A stretch of 64,000 bases of DNA from Adineta ricciae (lineage: Eukaryota > Rotifera > Eurotatoria > Adinetida > Adinetidae), in contig CAJNOJ010000105.1 of assembly GCA_905250025.1 (NCBI GenBank), forward strand, positions 62,001-126,000. Direction: 5' to 3'. Below are positions 28,808 to 39,018 of the stretch, piece by piece. Under the pieces are notes generated by a model, which made no database searches, had not been told where the DNA came from, and saw only the letters and a list, made by a program, of their open reading frames with translations. Position 1 is the first letter of the stretch, and each line of letters begins with the position of its first letter. A program made the translations under genes and the position numbers.

Positions 28808-29589
28808 ATGTTGAAATTGATCCTTGTATTCGTTTTATGTATGTCCGTGTTGGGCAAAAAAGAAGAGCAGAAAAAAGGCGATGATTTCTGTCCGAAACTT
28901 CGTAATGTTCTCTGTGTTCAAAATATTCTTCGCGAGATTTTGTATTCCAATGGAATATTAAGAAATACTGTCAACGAAATCGAACAACTCATCGTAAGTA
29001 GACGTTGAACTCTTACGATTGGATCTTTGTTTTTACAGATTAGATACGACCCCAATGAAGAACTTCTCAACAACAACATCAAATCTCGCAAGAGCGCTAT
29101 TGAATCGAAACTTCCGAAAGCGAAATACCATCTTCAATTCGCTAATCGAAGTAACATTGACCAAGTATTGGAAGTTCTATGAGACGACTTTTTTCTAAGA
29201 TATATCTTTTTTTTTCTATACACTAGGCTGACCTGGTCAATTTGGTACAAGAAGAAGCCAATGCTTATGCTTACTTATACAATTCGATCAAGAATGTTCT
29301 TAAAGTTGGTAACGAGTTTGAAAAATCGACAGAGAGATTATTCAAACAAGCTTTGACAGACATCCAAGAGAATATCATCTGTCGATACCGATCGATTTTG
29401 AATGTTTATTCAGCAAGTTCGACACCAATCAGCGAAGTCGGCGGAATTGAATTCGCTGGAAGCGATAAGAAAGGTTTATGGAAATCATTCTTATACAACG
29501 TACACTCAGTCATCATCGCTCGATTATCACGCGAATGGGCGGATCATGCGGAGAATTTTCTAAACAACGTCGAATCGAAATTGTCATAA
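28808..29589 (+). CDS. Small secreted protein of unknown function
   Basis: Three exons (28808-28993, 29039-29164, 29227-29589) give 224 aa. An N-terminal signal peptide (MLKLILVFVLCMSVLG) is followed by a charged segment with two Cys (FCPKLRNVLC). The rest is predicted mainly helical with no further domain recognised (IRYDPNEELLNNNIKSRKS, ADLVNLVQEEANAYAYLYNS, SFLYNVHSVIIARLSREWAD). There is no transmembrane helix after the signal, so secretion or lumenal location is expected. Its 5' region diverges from the GH31 gene and is repeated in copy A. AATAAA at 29663 follows. No known family was recognised. Confidence 0.78.
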
Positions 29590-29662
29590 AATACTCATGA
29601 ACTTAGCATAAACTCACTTTTTCTTTTGTAGTACTAGTTGCTTTTATTATATTCAAGAAATT

Positions 29663-29668
29663 AATAAA
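29663..29668 (+). terminator. Polyadenylation signal AATAAA
   Basis: Canonical hexamer 74 nt after the stop of the secreted-protein gene, in the convergent gap with the aldo/keto reductase. Confidence 0.5.
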
Positions 29669-29710
29669 TTCGAAATTAATAACACTGAAAAACTTCAAAA
29701 AATATCGTCT

Positions 29711-30703
29711 CTATAGTTTTGGAAATAGATGGGCAAGATCAACACGATCAGTTTCATTCAGATGAAGACTTAACGCTTCTTTCACAGGTTCTAAATGTTC
29801 GGGTTTACGTGGTCCGATGATAACTCCTGTGATTCGATCATCACTTAATAACCACGCTAAACTTATACCAGCGAGACTTGCATCACCGAATCGTTGTTTA
29901 CTGAGTCTTTTCATTGAATCTAAACCATCGAATATGCTATCTTGATTTTGAACGAAGATTTCGTATGGATCAGGTCGTAATGACATACGAGAGCCGGATT
30001 CATAATGCAAACCACGTTGATATTTTCCTGTTAACCATCCACCAGCCAACGGACTATAAGGAGTAAAACCAAGGCCGTGTTTCGAACAGATTTGTAAGAT
30101 TTTTTCTGTCTCTTGATAACCCAATAACGACATGGAGTTTTGCACCCATTCATATCGATTTAAATTTCGACTTTCACAAATCGATAAACTCCTCTCTAAT
30201 TCTGCACAACTGATATTTGATGCTCCAAATGCCCGTATTCTTCCATTTCGTTGTAATTCATCGAAGCAAGTCAGAGTTTCTTCAAGCGGAGTTTTGTCAT
30301 CCATTTCATGCGACAAATACATATCTAATCGTTCGACTCCAAAACGTTTTAATGTACCATCTACTCTTTCTAATATTCGTTCTCTTGATAACCCACTACT
30401 GTCACCAGCAAACATTGGATTGTACGTTTTTGAACTAAGCACTACTTTAGTTCGCAGTTTTTCATCGGACTTTTTCAACCAAGTACCGATATATGATTCA
30501 CTTCGACCACCACCATACGCATCGGCAGTATCAAATGTGTTTATGCCGAGACGAACAGCAGCATCGAGAATTTCGTGAGCTTGCTCTTCATTTTCAGCCT
30601 GATCGAATAACGAAGGTTCAGAACCAATACCACCAAAACAACCACAGCCGAGAATTACACGGGATATCTCAATGTCTGTTTGCCCGACTCTTCGGTACTG
30701 CAT
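29711..30703 (-). CDS. Aldo/keto reductase (bacterial-like)
   Basis: Single-exon, 330-aa NADPH-dependent oxidoreductase with a full TIM-barrel length. The catalytic tetrad is visible: Asp58 and Tyr63 in NTFDTADAYGGG, Lys92 in LSSKTYN and His132 in MYLSHEMDD. Cofactor-binding stretches (GFTPYSPLAGGWLTGKY, GVIIGPRKPEHLE) are present. The start MQYRRVGQTDIEISRVILGC is the usual start for the family. The YRxxGxTdxexSrv...GC.G pattern and absence of introns look more like prokaryotic general-stress reductases than animal AKR1 enzymes, so lateral acquisition is possible. The substrate is probably a reactive aldehyde or ketone; the sequence does not define it. Confidence 0.92.
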   Translation of the reverse strand: MQYRRVGQTDIEISRVILGCGCFGGIGSEPSLFDQAENEEQAHEILDAAVRLGINTFDTADAYGGGRSESYIGTWLKKSDEKLRTKVVLSSKTYNPMFAGDSSGLSRERILERVDGTLKRFGVERLDMYLSHEMDDKTPLEETLTCFDELQRNGRIRAFGASNISCAELERSLSICESRNLNRYEWVQNSMSLLGYQETEKILQICSKHGLGFTPYSPLAGGWLTGKYQRGLHYESGSRMSLRPDPYEIFVQNQDSIFDGLDSMKRLSKQRFGDASLAGISLAWLLSDDRITGVIIGPRKPEHLEPVKEALSLHLNETDRVDLAHLFPKL

Positions 30704-32179
30704 TTTCAGCTAGAAAGAATTCGTTGTACGACATAAAAAAAGACCACGTCAGCATGTGATGTTATCGTTTTCATTCTTATCTTAAAACAAGAAGAAATTT
30801 GCACCTATAGAGAACATTAATATTGACTCATTGATGGACTTTTTCATCTTTTGCAATTCAGGATCTACAAATTTTGATATCAATGTTTATAGTTTAACTG
30901 TTCGTTATTGATGATCGATTATGTCTCATTCAATTTCAATTTGATTGAATCATGTTTACAACATCATTTTAACTTTGAAGCGCAAATCTTCGTACCTTAA
31001 CGAGTTTTTTTTATATTATCATACACGAGTTTAATATTCAAACTTTTTATAATCACACGCGCTGATGGTCATATCCGGAATTACAAAAAAGTTTTGGTTC
31101 TTGCTTGACTCTGCCAAGGTCGTTGATCAATTTATTCATATTCGAATTGATATTAACTTGTTTTAGATTGATAATACGAAAGATGCTGACTTTTCATTCG
31201 ACAAACTTTACAGTAGAGAGACATTCTCATTATTTGTCTGAACATCTACTAAGACTATATTTTGATCCATATTTACATAATGCGATAGGGTTTAACGAGT
31301 TTATACCCAATTGTCAACAAAGCTTTACATGCTGAAAATGGAGAAGGGAATGAATCTGTAGAGAAATTCAGTCAAGTCTCCTGCTCCTCACGAAAATTTC
31401 ATTGTGAATTGTCCGAATCGAAAACTGTTCAATGGAAATTTGATAAGAATGACAAAAAAATGTGACGAGTGGCAATGGTATAGGGAATGACATCTATCAA
31501 TGCAACTTTGACGAAAAAAACTTTCGTTATGTATGACGAATGGAAAACAAAGCTATCTATTGTATTGATTATTTGCATCATTGCGTAATGGGATGGAGGA
31601 AAGATATGAACGAAGGAATTATTGTTGCTACGAGAAATGAATAAAGAAAATAAGCGAAATCGATTGCACCGTCCGACAAAAATACTTGTTTAACGATTTT
31701 GATCAAATCATCGAGTAATGCGTTAATGTGAAAAATAAATCGAAGACAGATGCAAAGATAACTTTTTCTATTATGTGAATAAAATCTGAAAATGATTTTT
31801 TATTGGTTCATTCGTCCTTCAAATATCGCTCACCATAACGAAAGGAAGCGTCAAAAGCACGATCCGTCACTTTCTTTTCTATTTTGTCGAACAAAAAGGA
31901 AAGAGAAGAAAAAATTTCACTCTTGACATTTAACTAAACATCACTTAGCATTATAAACGACAAATCATATTCGAACGACATCTGTACGGCAATAAATGTA
32001 TCGACATTTTTTTTTTCTCGATCATTAGTGCATCTTCAATAGATGTGAAACTAATTGATATGTCACGCGTATGATTCAACATTGTCATCGAGTCGATCGA
32101 TGTACATATACGCGTTGTTTTTTAATAACTTTTAGTAGCACAATTGGTGTATACATTTGATAGATAAGTTGAATAATCC
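30704..32179. other. Intergenic stretch, no gene recognised
   Basis: AT-rich; the only ORFs are short and lack domains or plausible splice partners (for example 31105-31335). It contains the promoter regions of the divergent reductase and P4-ATPase genes. Confidence 0.5.
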
Positions 32180-35100
32180 ATGTATCATATACCTTTTCTA
32201 CACAAGAAAACAGTTGAAGGTTTGTCTGATTCAATGGAATATAGGAGAACTATACGTGGTTTAACTTTAGCGACGAGTCGGAAGTTCCGAGCAAATGGAC
32301 GTCGTCATGATAGTACACAGGAGTTCGCAGTAAGTACTGCTGATTTGTTAATAAGAGACAAAAACGAAAAGAATTCTGTATGTTTAGGACAATCGAATAT
32401 CTACGTCAAAATACAATTTAATAACGTTTTTACCAAAGAATCTCTTTGAACAATTTCGACGCTTAGCCAATAGCTATTTTTTAATACTCGTGTGTTTACA
32501 AGTAACGAGAAAGCAACTGATCTGTTTTTGATATACTGTATTCTTCTTTAGTTCATACCACAAGTCACTTCATTAACACCCGGTACAAGTATTGCCCCGC
32601 TGTCTGTTGTATTGTTGATCACTGCGATCAAAGACGCTGTCGATGATATTGTTCGATGATTTGACTATCTTCTTCGCATCATTTATTTGATTTTTTAGCG
32701 AAGACATCGAAGCGATAAACAGATTAATAATCGGGAGGTGAATATTTTAGCTGGACATGACTTGATCCGTAAGAAATGGCAAGAAGTTCAAGTTGGTGAT
32801 ATCATTCAAGTGGAAAACAACGAGTTTATTCCTGTAAGACATTAGGAGAAGCAAACGAACGAGAAAATATGCGTTTTTCAGGCTGATATGGTTCTACTAT
32901 CGACCAGTAAACCGAATGGTCTTTGCTTTATTGAAACAGCGGAGTTGGATGGAGAAATCAATCTTAAATTACGTCGAGCGCTGCATGAAACTTGTTCTCT
33001 CAAGGATCACATTGATGGCTTAGCCAGTTTTAATGGTAAAATTTCCAAGATTATTCCTTCTAGCGATGTGTTTGACTTTGTTTTGAGGTGAAATTGAATG
33101 TGAAGCACCGAATAATAGACTTGAGCGTTTTCAAGGAAATCTAATTTGGAATGAGAAGGTCTTAGCATTGAAGAATGAGAATATTCTCTTACGCGGAGCA
33201 AAATTGAAAAATACCCAATGGGTTTTCGGCAGTATGAACTTGACTTCGTTGTTATTTTTGTAAGTGTTATATTTTAAGTCGTCTGTTATGCTGGTTCAGA
33301 TACAAAGATCATGAAAAACAGTGGAATAGCCATATTTAAACGAACTAAAATCGATCATCTACTCAATCGATTTATCATCAGTGTATAACTACCGATTAAT
33401 TTCCTTTCTTTCAAACATGAATTCTTCCATTCAGATCTTTCTGTTGTTACTCATCATGTGTACAATAATGACTATCTCAAATGGTCTTTGGGAATCTTCT
33501 ATCGGTTATCATTTTCGTATTTATGTGCCATGGGAAACGTATATCTCTACAGAGCGCCGGATCGGTGCACTCGAAAGAAGTTTATTAACGTTCTTTTCAT
33601 ATGCTATTATACTGCACACGGTGATTCCGATCTCGCTTTATGTTAGCATAGAAATTATCCGTTTGATCCTATCAAAATGGATCGATTGGGATAATAGAAT
33701 GTATTACGAACCAAATAATGTTCAAGCACAAGCTCGTACAACAACGTTAAATGAAGAATTAGGCCAAATCCAGTATATATTCTCGGATAAAACAGGAACA
33801 TTAACACAAGTGAGTGTGCAATTCAGCTGAATTTATACTATATACATATTCTGTTTAGAATATGATGACTTTCAAGAAATGTTCAATTCGAGGGCAACTT
33901 TATGGGTATGCGGACGATGAAATCGAAAGTAGTGACATGCGATCTGTAGATTTTCAAGAGAAATATGGGACTTTCCAATGGTACGACGAGAAATTATTGG
34001 ATGCTATTGAGCGGAATGATCGAAATGTACATCGATTTTTTACTTTACTATCTGTTTGCCATACAGTAATGTCAGAAGAAAAAGATGGAGAGATTGTTTA
34101 TCAAGCGCAATCACCGGATGATGATGCACTTGTCTCTGCCTCACGTGCATTTGGATTTATGTTTCTCGTAAGAGATTTTGTGTGTTGACAGGAAGAATCG
34201 CCTGATTTTCTTTGCAGGATCGTACACAAAATAGCATTACAGTTCGTTTTGGAGATAGAGAAGAAACGTATGACTTGCTGCATATACTTGATTTCGATAA
34301 TGATCGAAAACGGATATCGGTGATTGTTAAACAACATGGAAGAATCTTTTTATATTGTAAAGGCGCTGATTCAAAAATTGAGGAACGATTAGATCCATCG
34401 GAAAGAGACTTAATGGCAATAACCAATGATCATTTACACGTAAATGATGTTTTATCTATCTTCACTCTACCCTGATTTTCTTCTAGCAATTTGCAACGAA
34501 TGGTTTGCGAACTCTTTGTTTAGCATATAAAGAATTGCGTGAAAGTGATTATCAAATATGGGCGAAAAAATTACATGCAGCAACGTAAGAGAGTTACGTA
34601 CAACGAAGAATTCAGTTCTGATTTACTTTCTAGAACAAGTATGGATAGACGAGATGAAAAAGTAAGCAAAGCTTATGAGGAAATTGAAAAGAATTTCAAG
34701 TTGCTTGGTGCGACGGCCATCGAAGATAAACTACAAGACGGCGTACCTGAATGCATCGAGCGTTTAACATCTGCCGGTATTAAAATTTGGGTGTTAACTG
34801 GTGATAAATTAGGTAAATAAGAGTTCTATCACCCTATTATGTCTTTGATTAGAACAATATTTAAGAAACGGCTCGTAATATTGGTTTATCGTGTCGATTA
34901 TTAACGGATGCAATGGTTCTGTATAATATTGAAGAAGAAACTGAAGACGCAGTTGGAGAAAAGTTACAACGAGTTCGTAATGATATGATTCATAAAATCG
35001 AGCAGTTATTCAACGTTCAGATCGAAGATAAAACTAAAAGACTCAATTGGAAGGACTGGAGTATCGATGTGATGAATTTCGATCAACACCGAAAATCGAC

Positions 35101-36640
35101 ACAGCAAACTGAACGGGATGAGGAAGCATTTCAAGGTTTCGGTTTGCTTATCACCGGTTCAGCGCTATTATTCGCTTTGAATGAAAACCTACAGATGAAA
35201 TTTCTCGAAATCAGTACCATGTGTCAAGCGGTTATCTGCTGCCGCGTCACTCCGTTGCAAAAAGCTCAGGTTGTTGATTTAGTTATGAAGAATGAGGACA
35301 AAATTACCTTAGCAATCGGCGATGGAGCGAACGATGTGTCCATGATACAAAGTAATTTTATAGTTCTTCGCTCTCGTAAGCAAAACTTCCGTTTTTTTTC
35401 CCCGTAGAAGCACATATTGGTGTCGGTATCAGCGGACAAGAAGGTCGTCAGGCTGTTCTAGCAAGTGATTATAGTTTAGGACAATTTCGTTTCCTTGAAA
35501 GATTACTACTTGTTCACGGGCGTTGGTCGTACATGCGAATTTCGAAATTTTTACGGTATTTTTTCTATAAGAATGTTGCCTTTACACTGTGCCATTTTTG
35601 GTTTGGAATCTTCTCGGGCTTTACAGCACAAGTTAGTATAAAAAACACCACACAGGCACTGAATTCTTGGTTTTTTAGACATTGTTCGATCCATTTTTTA
35701 TAGCAACCTATAATATCTTCTTCACTTCACTACCTGTCTTAGTTCTCGGCATTTTCGATCAGGTATACACATTCATCTTGCGCGAAAATGTACTCTTTCT
35801 TCTGCTTAGGACATTAGCGCCGAGCATTCACTGAGTAAACCCTATCTGTAAGTGAGAACTTATCGTCTGGAAATACCTTCACATTCATTGTCAATTTCAG
35901 ATATAAATTTGGCCAAAATGATGAACTTTTCAATAAGAGAATCTTTGCTGAAAGCATTTTCCATGGAATAATAACTTCATGCGTCATATTCTTTGTCCCG
36001 TACTTATCCGTGATAGATACGGCACGATCAAACGGCATAACTTTCAATGATGTACAATCATTTGGTTTTACCGTTGCAACGATCTTAATTATCGTTGTTA
36101 ACGTCGAAAATGCGTTGGAAGTTTTCTCTTGGACGAGTTTTTATCACTTTGTTTTCTGGGGTACAATCGTCGCACATTTTCTCTTTCACTTCGTGTTATA
36201 TTCAACGATAATCCAGAGAATCTATCAGAAAGCGAGGTATCCATACGTTGGCGTTGCTCAAGTGGTTCTATCGACAGGTCATTTTTGGTTTGCACTGATT
36301 CTTACCTGTGTTATTTTGCTGTTGCCGATATTCTTCCGAGAGTAGGAATCGCGTTTTTCTTTCATACGGGAGAAGAGTCGTTTTATTTTCATGTTACAGA
36401 TTCTTTCGCATACGTTTTATGCCCACGGAAATCGATCGTGCGAGATTAAATCAAAAGTTTCGCGTGGATGAAAAGATCGCGTTTTTTACAGATATCAAAA
36501 AGCATCTTCGGCAAGTTAGACGAGCACCGCGATCAACGTATGCTTTCTCACAAGAAGCCGGTTGGGGTGAACTCATTACTTCGGGAATAATGCAATCGGA
36601 ACTGAGATCAAGCGTAGTTGTTGTTCGACAAATCATATAA
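32180..36640 (+). CDS. P4-ATPase phospholipid flippase, ATP8B-like
   Basis: Eighteen exons (32180-32329, 32388-32501, 32552-32650, 32699-32833, 32882-33035, 33088-33231, 33279-33382, 33435-33809, 33859-34167, 34218-34439, 34487-34584, 34634-34812, 34866-35351, 35408-35631, 35679-35762, 35810-35847, 35901-36341, 36400-36640) give 1198 aa. The phosphorylated Asp418 lies in [11 protein letters not shown]. Nucleotide-binding motifs are [15 protein letters not shown] and [12 protein letters not shown] signatures are [23 protein letters not shown] and [15 protein letters not shown]. The C-terminal [16 protein letters not shown] is diagnostic of the ATP8B group. Such pumps move aminophospholipids or phosphatidylcholine to the cytosolic leaflet with a CDC50 subunit. 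Odd: the actuator motif, normally DGET, reads DGEI (Ile192). The frame is otherwise intact. Confidence 0.93.
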
Positions 36641-36670
36641 CGAAGAAACTCTATTCATCAAAACTTTTGC

Positions 36671-36676
36671 AATAAA
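36671..36676 (+). terminator. Polyadenylation signal AATAAA
   Basis: Canonical hexamer 31 nt after the P4-ATPase stop codon. Confidence 0.6.
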
Positions 36677-36854
36677 GATTTTACAGGTGTGTAACATAAA
36701 ACTTATATGATTACTCTTGAATTAAGTTGGGCAGAAATCTAAGTGAATCGAAATAACTTAGGTATAATTTCTTGATTTTATCCGTTGAAGATCATACTGA
36801 TCAACTAGAAACTGTTTTGGAACGATTTGAAATATTTGGCCGAACATTTCAAAA

Positions 36855-37277
36855 ATATCCCAACTCAATCTCGACCGTGATCTCTGTCTCCATAAATACT
36901 CGACAGAAGAAAATTGTGTTTTTCCGAAAAGTCGTAACGAACATCTGATCAGTTATTTTTCGATTTTGTAATTCATCGATGAGCACTCCGGTATCAATAT
37001 AATGCGAATGAAATGTACTGGATCAATAGTACATCAACGCTGTGCTAAACGTCACAAACCACGGCAAAGATAGATTATCAAACGTCTGGTGAGCTTTGAC
37101 CAAACACGAAGTAAACTTATCCTCGACTGATTCCGGGTAAACCTTCTTATCGGATAATGTTTGTTGGTGAATAGTATTTGTAAAATATAGCAGGAACATT
37201 CCGAGGATAAACAATAATAAACAACCAAGAACTACCGTTTTGTGCATTATAATAGTTTCTTTCGGATTCGAATACAC
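36855..37277 (-). pseudogene. LicD/fukutin-like transferase pseudogene
   Basis: Begins with a type II membrane anchor (VVLGCLLLFILGMFLLYF), then FDNLSLPWFVTFSTALMYY and an in-frame TGA at 37023-37025. The same frame continues SSTFHSHYIDTGVLIDELQN then RKITDQMFVTTFRK before running out. The pattern FxxxxTALxYYR...DIDTGxxxDDL is that of LicD/fukutin-related phosphotransferases. The stop sits where Arg is expected (CGA to TGA), and about two thirds of a usual catalytic domain is missing. It is a short decayed 5' fragment; the family call is moderate. Confidence 0.6.
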
Positions 37278-37659
37278 ATCTTGTAATACAAATATGAAAT
37301 CACAAAATTGTTCTTAATTAACCTGCTTTACCGCCCCACAGAACAGTGAATTGTATTTGTAATGGAATCATACAAAAAAGGCTTTTATTTCTCTCCAGTA
37401 ACTATACAAAATTCTCTTTTCGACGCGTTCTCTATATTCTTGTCAACTACTTCATATAAATTTACTTTTAAATGTAGGATTAGAAAATGAATCGAATGTA
37501 TGACATGCAAATGTCGGTCTGGATACAAAGCAGCAAGACAAGTTTGTTTTCATCCTCAACATAAAAGAACAAAAGTTTCAGAATTTATTCGACATAATAA
37601 GTAAAACAAAACGCACGACGATGTACAATAGTGAATGACAAAGCTCTGATGATTTACAT
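37278..37659. other. Intergenic stretch, no gene recognised
   Basis: Between the LicD-like remnant and the 3' end of the following receptor. No coding or RNA feature seen. Confidence 0.45.
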
Positions 37660-38799
37660 CTACCGTTGTCCCGATGTTGACCACGCTACGATCAATTGCG
37701 TTCGTGTTCGATTGAACATGTATAAAACTTGTTGTCTCAAAATTGATCGAAATAATTGACTACTCATGGTGTTCAGATAGAATGTTTTACAGTAATTCAA
37801 GTAATAGAACCATGTTGCAATGTAAGAGAGAACTGCATTGAACGGTGTTGCTGGTGTAGACTTGAAGAGATTGTTTAAATAGATGACAACATAAGGTAGG
37901 TTGAGGAGAATAGTAAGAGATACTTGAAATAACAGCATGATAATGAGACTATGATTGGCTCGGCTTATGACTCGAACTGGATTTCCATTGGTTGTTCCTG
38001 TGGCAGACAGACTGCCCAGATCGACAGTTTGTCGAGCTACGGCAGGAGCAACAATAGCTCTTTTTTGTGATTGACGAACATGAAGAATGATAAGTATTCC
38101 GAACAGAGCCAAAAAGAATGGAACAATCGCCCCGTTGAAAAGTGCGAAAAAGAATCCATCGACGATCACAAAAAATGTATATACACTTCTATCTGGTGTG
38201 CATGAGATCGTTGTTGAATTTGGATTAAATTGTCTTAAATCATACGCAATTACTGTATGTAATGAGAAGATAGCCCAACCGACGAAGATCGCTGGTATAA
38301 CAATTCGGCAAACTTTAATTGAACTCAATTTTCGCCATGTTGCTCGTCGTGATGATGAACAAAACCGATCGATTGATGCACATGTAATATACAGCGACGA
38401 GAGGCAAGGAAACGTAAATATCGAAAAGTTTCCAAATTTACACCAAAATAATGTGCGCGCAAACTGCCCGTAACTTTGAGGATTGTAAAGTGAGAGAATT
38501 TTCGTAAGAATGAAAATGTTGCAGATCAGTAGATCACATAGTGAACCAACCAGAAAATACCATGAACATGAATTAGTTCGCAATTGTTTTTGTAAGAAAG
38601 TGAAGATGTTCAAAAATGCACCACAGACGCCACTGACGTAAAGAATAACTTCGATGTAACGATCCGCAACGTTTAGGATTTGTTTGGTCAGTACGAGATC
38701 AGTTACAGCAGCAACGGTGGTGGTGGATGAGTTCGAAGGATTCGACATACGTGGAACAGAAGAGAAAGTCAACTGAGCTATAGCCATTGAAGGTGGCAT
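37660..38799 (-). CDS. Rhodopsin-like 7TM receptor (GPCR)
   Basis: Single exon, 379 aa. The Ser/Thr/Asn-rich N-terminus has glycosylation sites (PSNSSTTT). Seven hydrophobic helices start with YIEVILYVSGVCGAFLNIF. The Cys of FWCKFGNF precedes TM3, and the DRY equivalent is CASIDRFCSS. The third loop is long and basic (LHVRQSQKRAIVAPAVARQ). TM7 ends NYCKTFYLNTMSS with a basic tail. It is not closely similar to the other receptors in the window. The second candidate start (MAIAQ or MSNPS) cannot be excluded. Ligand unknown. Confidence 0.85.
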   Translation of the reverse strand: MPPSMAIAQLTFSSVPRMSNPSNSSTTTVAAVTDLVLTKQILNVADRYIEVILYVSGVCGAFLNIFTFLQKQLRTNSCSWYFLVGSLCDLLICNIFILTKILSLYNPQSYGQFARTLFWCKFGNFSIFTFPCLSSLYITCASIDRFCSSSRRATWRKLSSIKVCRIVIPAIFVGWAIFSLHTVIAYDLRQFNPNSTTISCTPDRSVYTFFVIVDGFFFALFNGAIVPFFLALFGILIILHVRQSQKRAIVAPAVARQTVDLGSLSATGTTNGNPVRVISRANHSLIIMLLFQVSLTILLNLPYVVIYLNNLFKSTPATPFNAVLSYIATWFYYLNYCKTFYLNTMSSQLFRSILRQQVLYMFNRTRTQLIVAWSTSGQR

Positions 38800-39018
38800 G
38801 TAATTAAAGGAATGCGATGCGCGATATTCATGTTTCTTTCAAAAATAGACTTTGTTTATCCAATTAGAAATAGTAGTAGATTGCATAATTAATTTCCAAG
38901 AACTTCTTGCACTTTATTCTTATTAAAAATATGAAGAATAGATTTTTATTAAGCAGACAAGACTGAGCGTACAATTATAGTCAATGTAAAGAGGAAAATA
39001 GTTTCTGTTTCGAAGAGG

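Noticed and set aside
31105-31335. 76-codon plus-strand ORF
   Set aside because: No domain, weak start, no splice partners; judged non-coding.
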